A stretch of 25,115 bases of DNA, from positions 1-25,115 of the forward strand of contig JAFPSR010000071.1 in NCBI GenBank assembly GCA_017413675.1, in the 5' to 3' direction. Under the pieces are notes generated by a model. It had not been told where the DNA came from, did no database searches, and was given only the letters and a program-made list of their open reading frames with translations. Both the position numbers and the translations under genes were made by a program. This document shows positions 24,553-25,115 of this stretch, in pieces (the first letter of the stretch is position 1; the number at the start of each line of letters is the position of its first letter). The DNA comes from Clostridia bacterium. Its GTDB lineage: Bacteria > Bacillota_A > Clostridia > Christensenellales > UBA1750.

Positions 24553-25115
24553 ATGCCGGATTCCTATACATTTTCATTCCAGCTTCCCATCAAGAAGCAG
24601 TATGATGTCATTGTTGCCGGCGGCGGTGTCGCGGGTATCGCTGCAGCCGTCACTGCGGCAAAGGGCGGGAGCAGTGTGCTTCTGATCGAAAAAAGCAATA
24701 TCCTGGGCGGTCTCGGGACACTCGGGATGATCAACTATTTCGTCCCGATGTGCAACGGGAACGGAAAGCAGATCATTTTCGGCCTGGCCGAAGAATGGCT
24801 GCGGGAATCCGCCGCAGGCAGTTACTCCACCATTCCCCCGGAATGGGAAAACGGGGAGCCTTCGGAACCGACGCATGTCCGGTATACCCAACGGTATTCC
24901 CCTTATGTCTTTGCCCTCCAGCTGACACAGAAGGTGCTCCATGCGGGCGTGGATCTCCTCTATGACTGTATCGCCGGTTATCCCGTCATGAATGGGAACC
25001 TGTGTACCGGCGTAATCACCGACAGTAAATCCGGGCTGGAGCTGTACGGCTGCCGGCTCCTGATTGACACGACCGGGGATGCTGACCTGCTCCGCCGTGC
25101 CGGAGTACCTACTGC
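24553..25115 (+). CDS. FAD-dependent oxidoreductase, N-terminal part, truncated by window edge
   Basis: The frame is open from the ATG at 24553 to the right edge, giving 187 residues of a longer protein. The start MPDSYTFSFQLPIKKQYDVI leads into the dinucleotide-binding motif VAGGGVAGIAAAVTAAKGG (residues 21-39), followed by SVLLIEKSNILGGLGTLG, which contacts the FAD ribose and pyrophosphate. The late LLIDTTGDADLLRRAGV segment is typical of the FAD_oxidored (PF12831-type) family, whose members are often of unknown substrate and lie near glycan-degradation genes. GGAGGTG (24541-24547) gives a strong ribosome site. It probably shares a transcript with the M32 gene. Confidence 0.87.
   Translation, partial: MPDSYTFSFQLPIKKQYDVIVAGGGVAGIAAAVTAAKGGSSVLLIEKSNILGGLGTLGMINYFVPMCNGNGKQIIFGLAEEWLRESAAGSYSTIPPEWENGEPSEPTHVRYTQRYSPYVFALQLTQKVLHAGVDLLYDCIAGYPVMNGNLCTGVITDSKSGLELYGCRLLIDTTGDADLLRRAGVPT

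Noticed and set aside
1..25115. Mobile elements, CRISPR arrays, tRNA or rRNA genes
   Set aside because: No transposase-like protein, direct-repeat array, or tRNA/rRNA-like segment was recognised; base and codon use look uniform across the window.

Overview
The window is ordinary bacterial chromosome at high gene density, with a mid-50s GC impression, ATG/TTG starts with strong AGGAGG-type ribosome sites, and compact operons. The families present (GH4 alpha-galactosidase, SpoIIE/RsbU-type phosphatase, M29/M18/M32 peptidases, a ferredoxin-type aldo/keto reductase, AraM and an AraB-type kinase) point to an anaerobic gut- or rumen-type member of the Clostridia (Bacillota). This assignment is inferred from gene content; no rRNA or tRNA is present to confirm it. 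I see no mobile element, CRISPR array, tRNA or rRNA.

Layout. (1) 1-1949: a divergent pair, the start of a probable glycoside hydrolase on the minus strand (cut by the left edge) and a GH4 alpha-galactosidase on the plus strand, with a promoter-bearing gap between them and a terminator at 1976-2000. (2) 2017-9589: a four-gene plus-strand operon with a clear sigma-A-type promoter (2017-2045) and a strong terminator (9549-9589). It encodes a membrane PP2C phosphatase fused to an RsbW-like kinase domain, a secreted tyrosine-phosphatase lipoprotein, a YczE/YitT-type membrane protein, and a 1068-residue protein joining an extracytoplasmic GH5 cellulase to a cellulose-synthase-like GT2. (3) 9643-19491: nine co-directional genes closed by a bidirectional terminator: AlkD-type DNA glycosylase, M29 and M18 aminopeptidases, a GH123-like protein, a GNAT, a threonine-aldolase-type PLP enzyme, a second GNAT, a beta-helix protein and an iron-sulfur aldo/keto reductase. 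Several of these are translationally coupled. (4) 19504-22800 on the minus strand: a tightly overlapping trio of AraM-type dehydrogenase, AraB-type kinase and RpiB-like isomerase, probably a polyol or ketose utilisation module. (5) 23012-25115: an M32 carboxypeptidase followed by an FAD-dependent oxidoreductase cut by the right edge.

How the parts may work together. The most notable unit is region 2. Its last gene carries all visible catalytic motifs of a processive beta-glucan synthase (DD, DAD, TED, QRTRW and the FxVTxK gating motif) plus an intact GH5 catalytic pair. The predicted membrane topology puts the hydrolase outside and the transferase inside. Its PilZ-like tail lacks the usual c-di-GMP motif, while the operon starts with a phosphatase/kinase signalling protein, so this polysaccharide machine may be controlled by protein phosphorylation instead. 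That is inference. The other regions look like scavenging metabolism of glycans, peptides and sugar alcohols.
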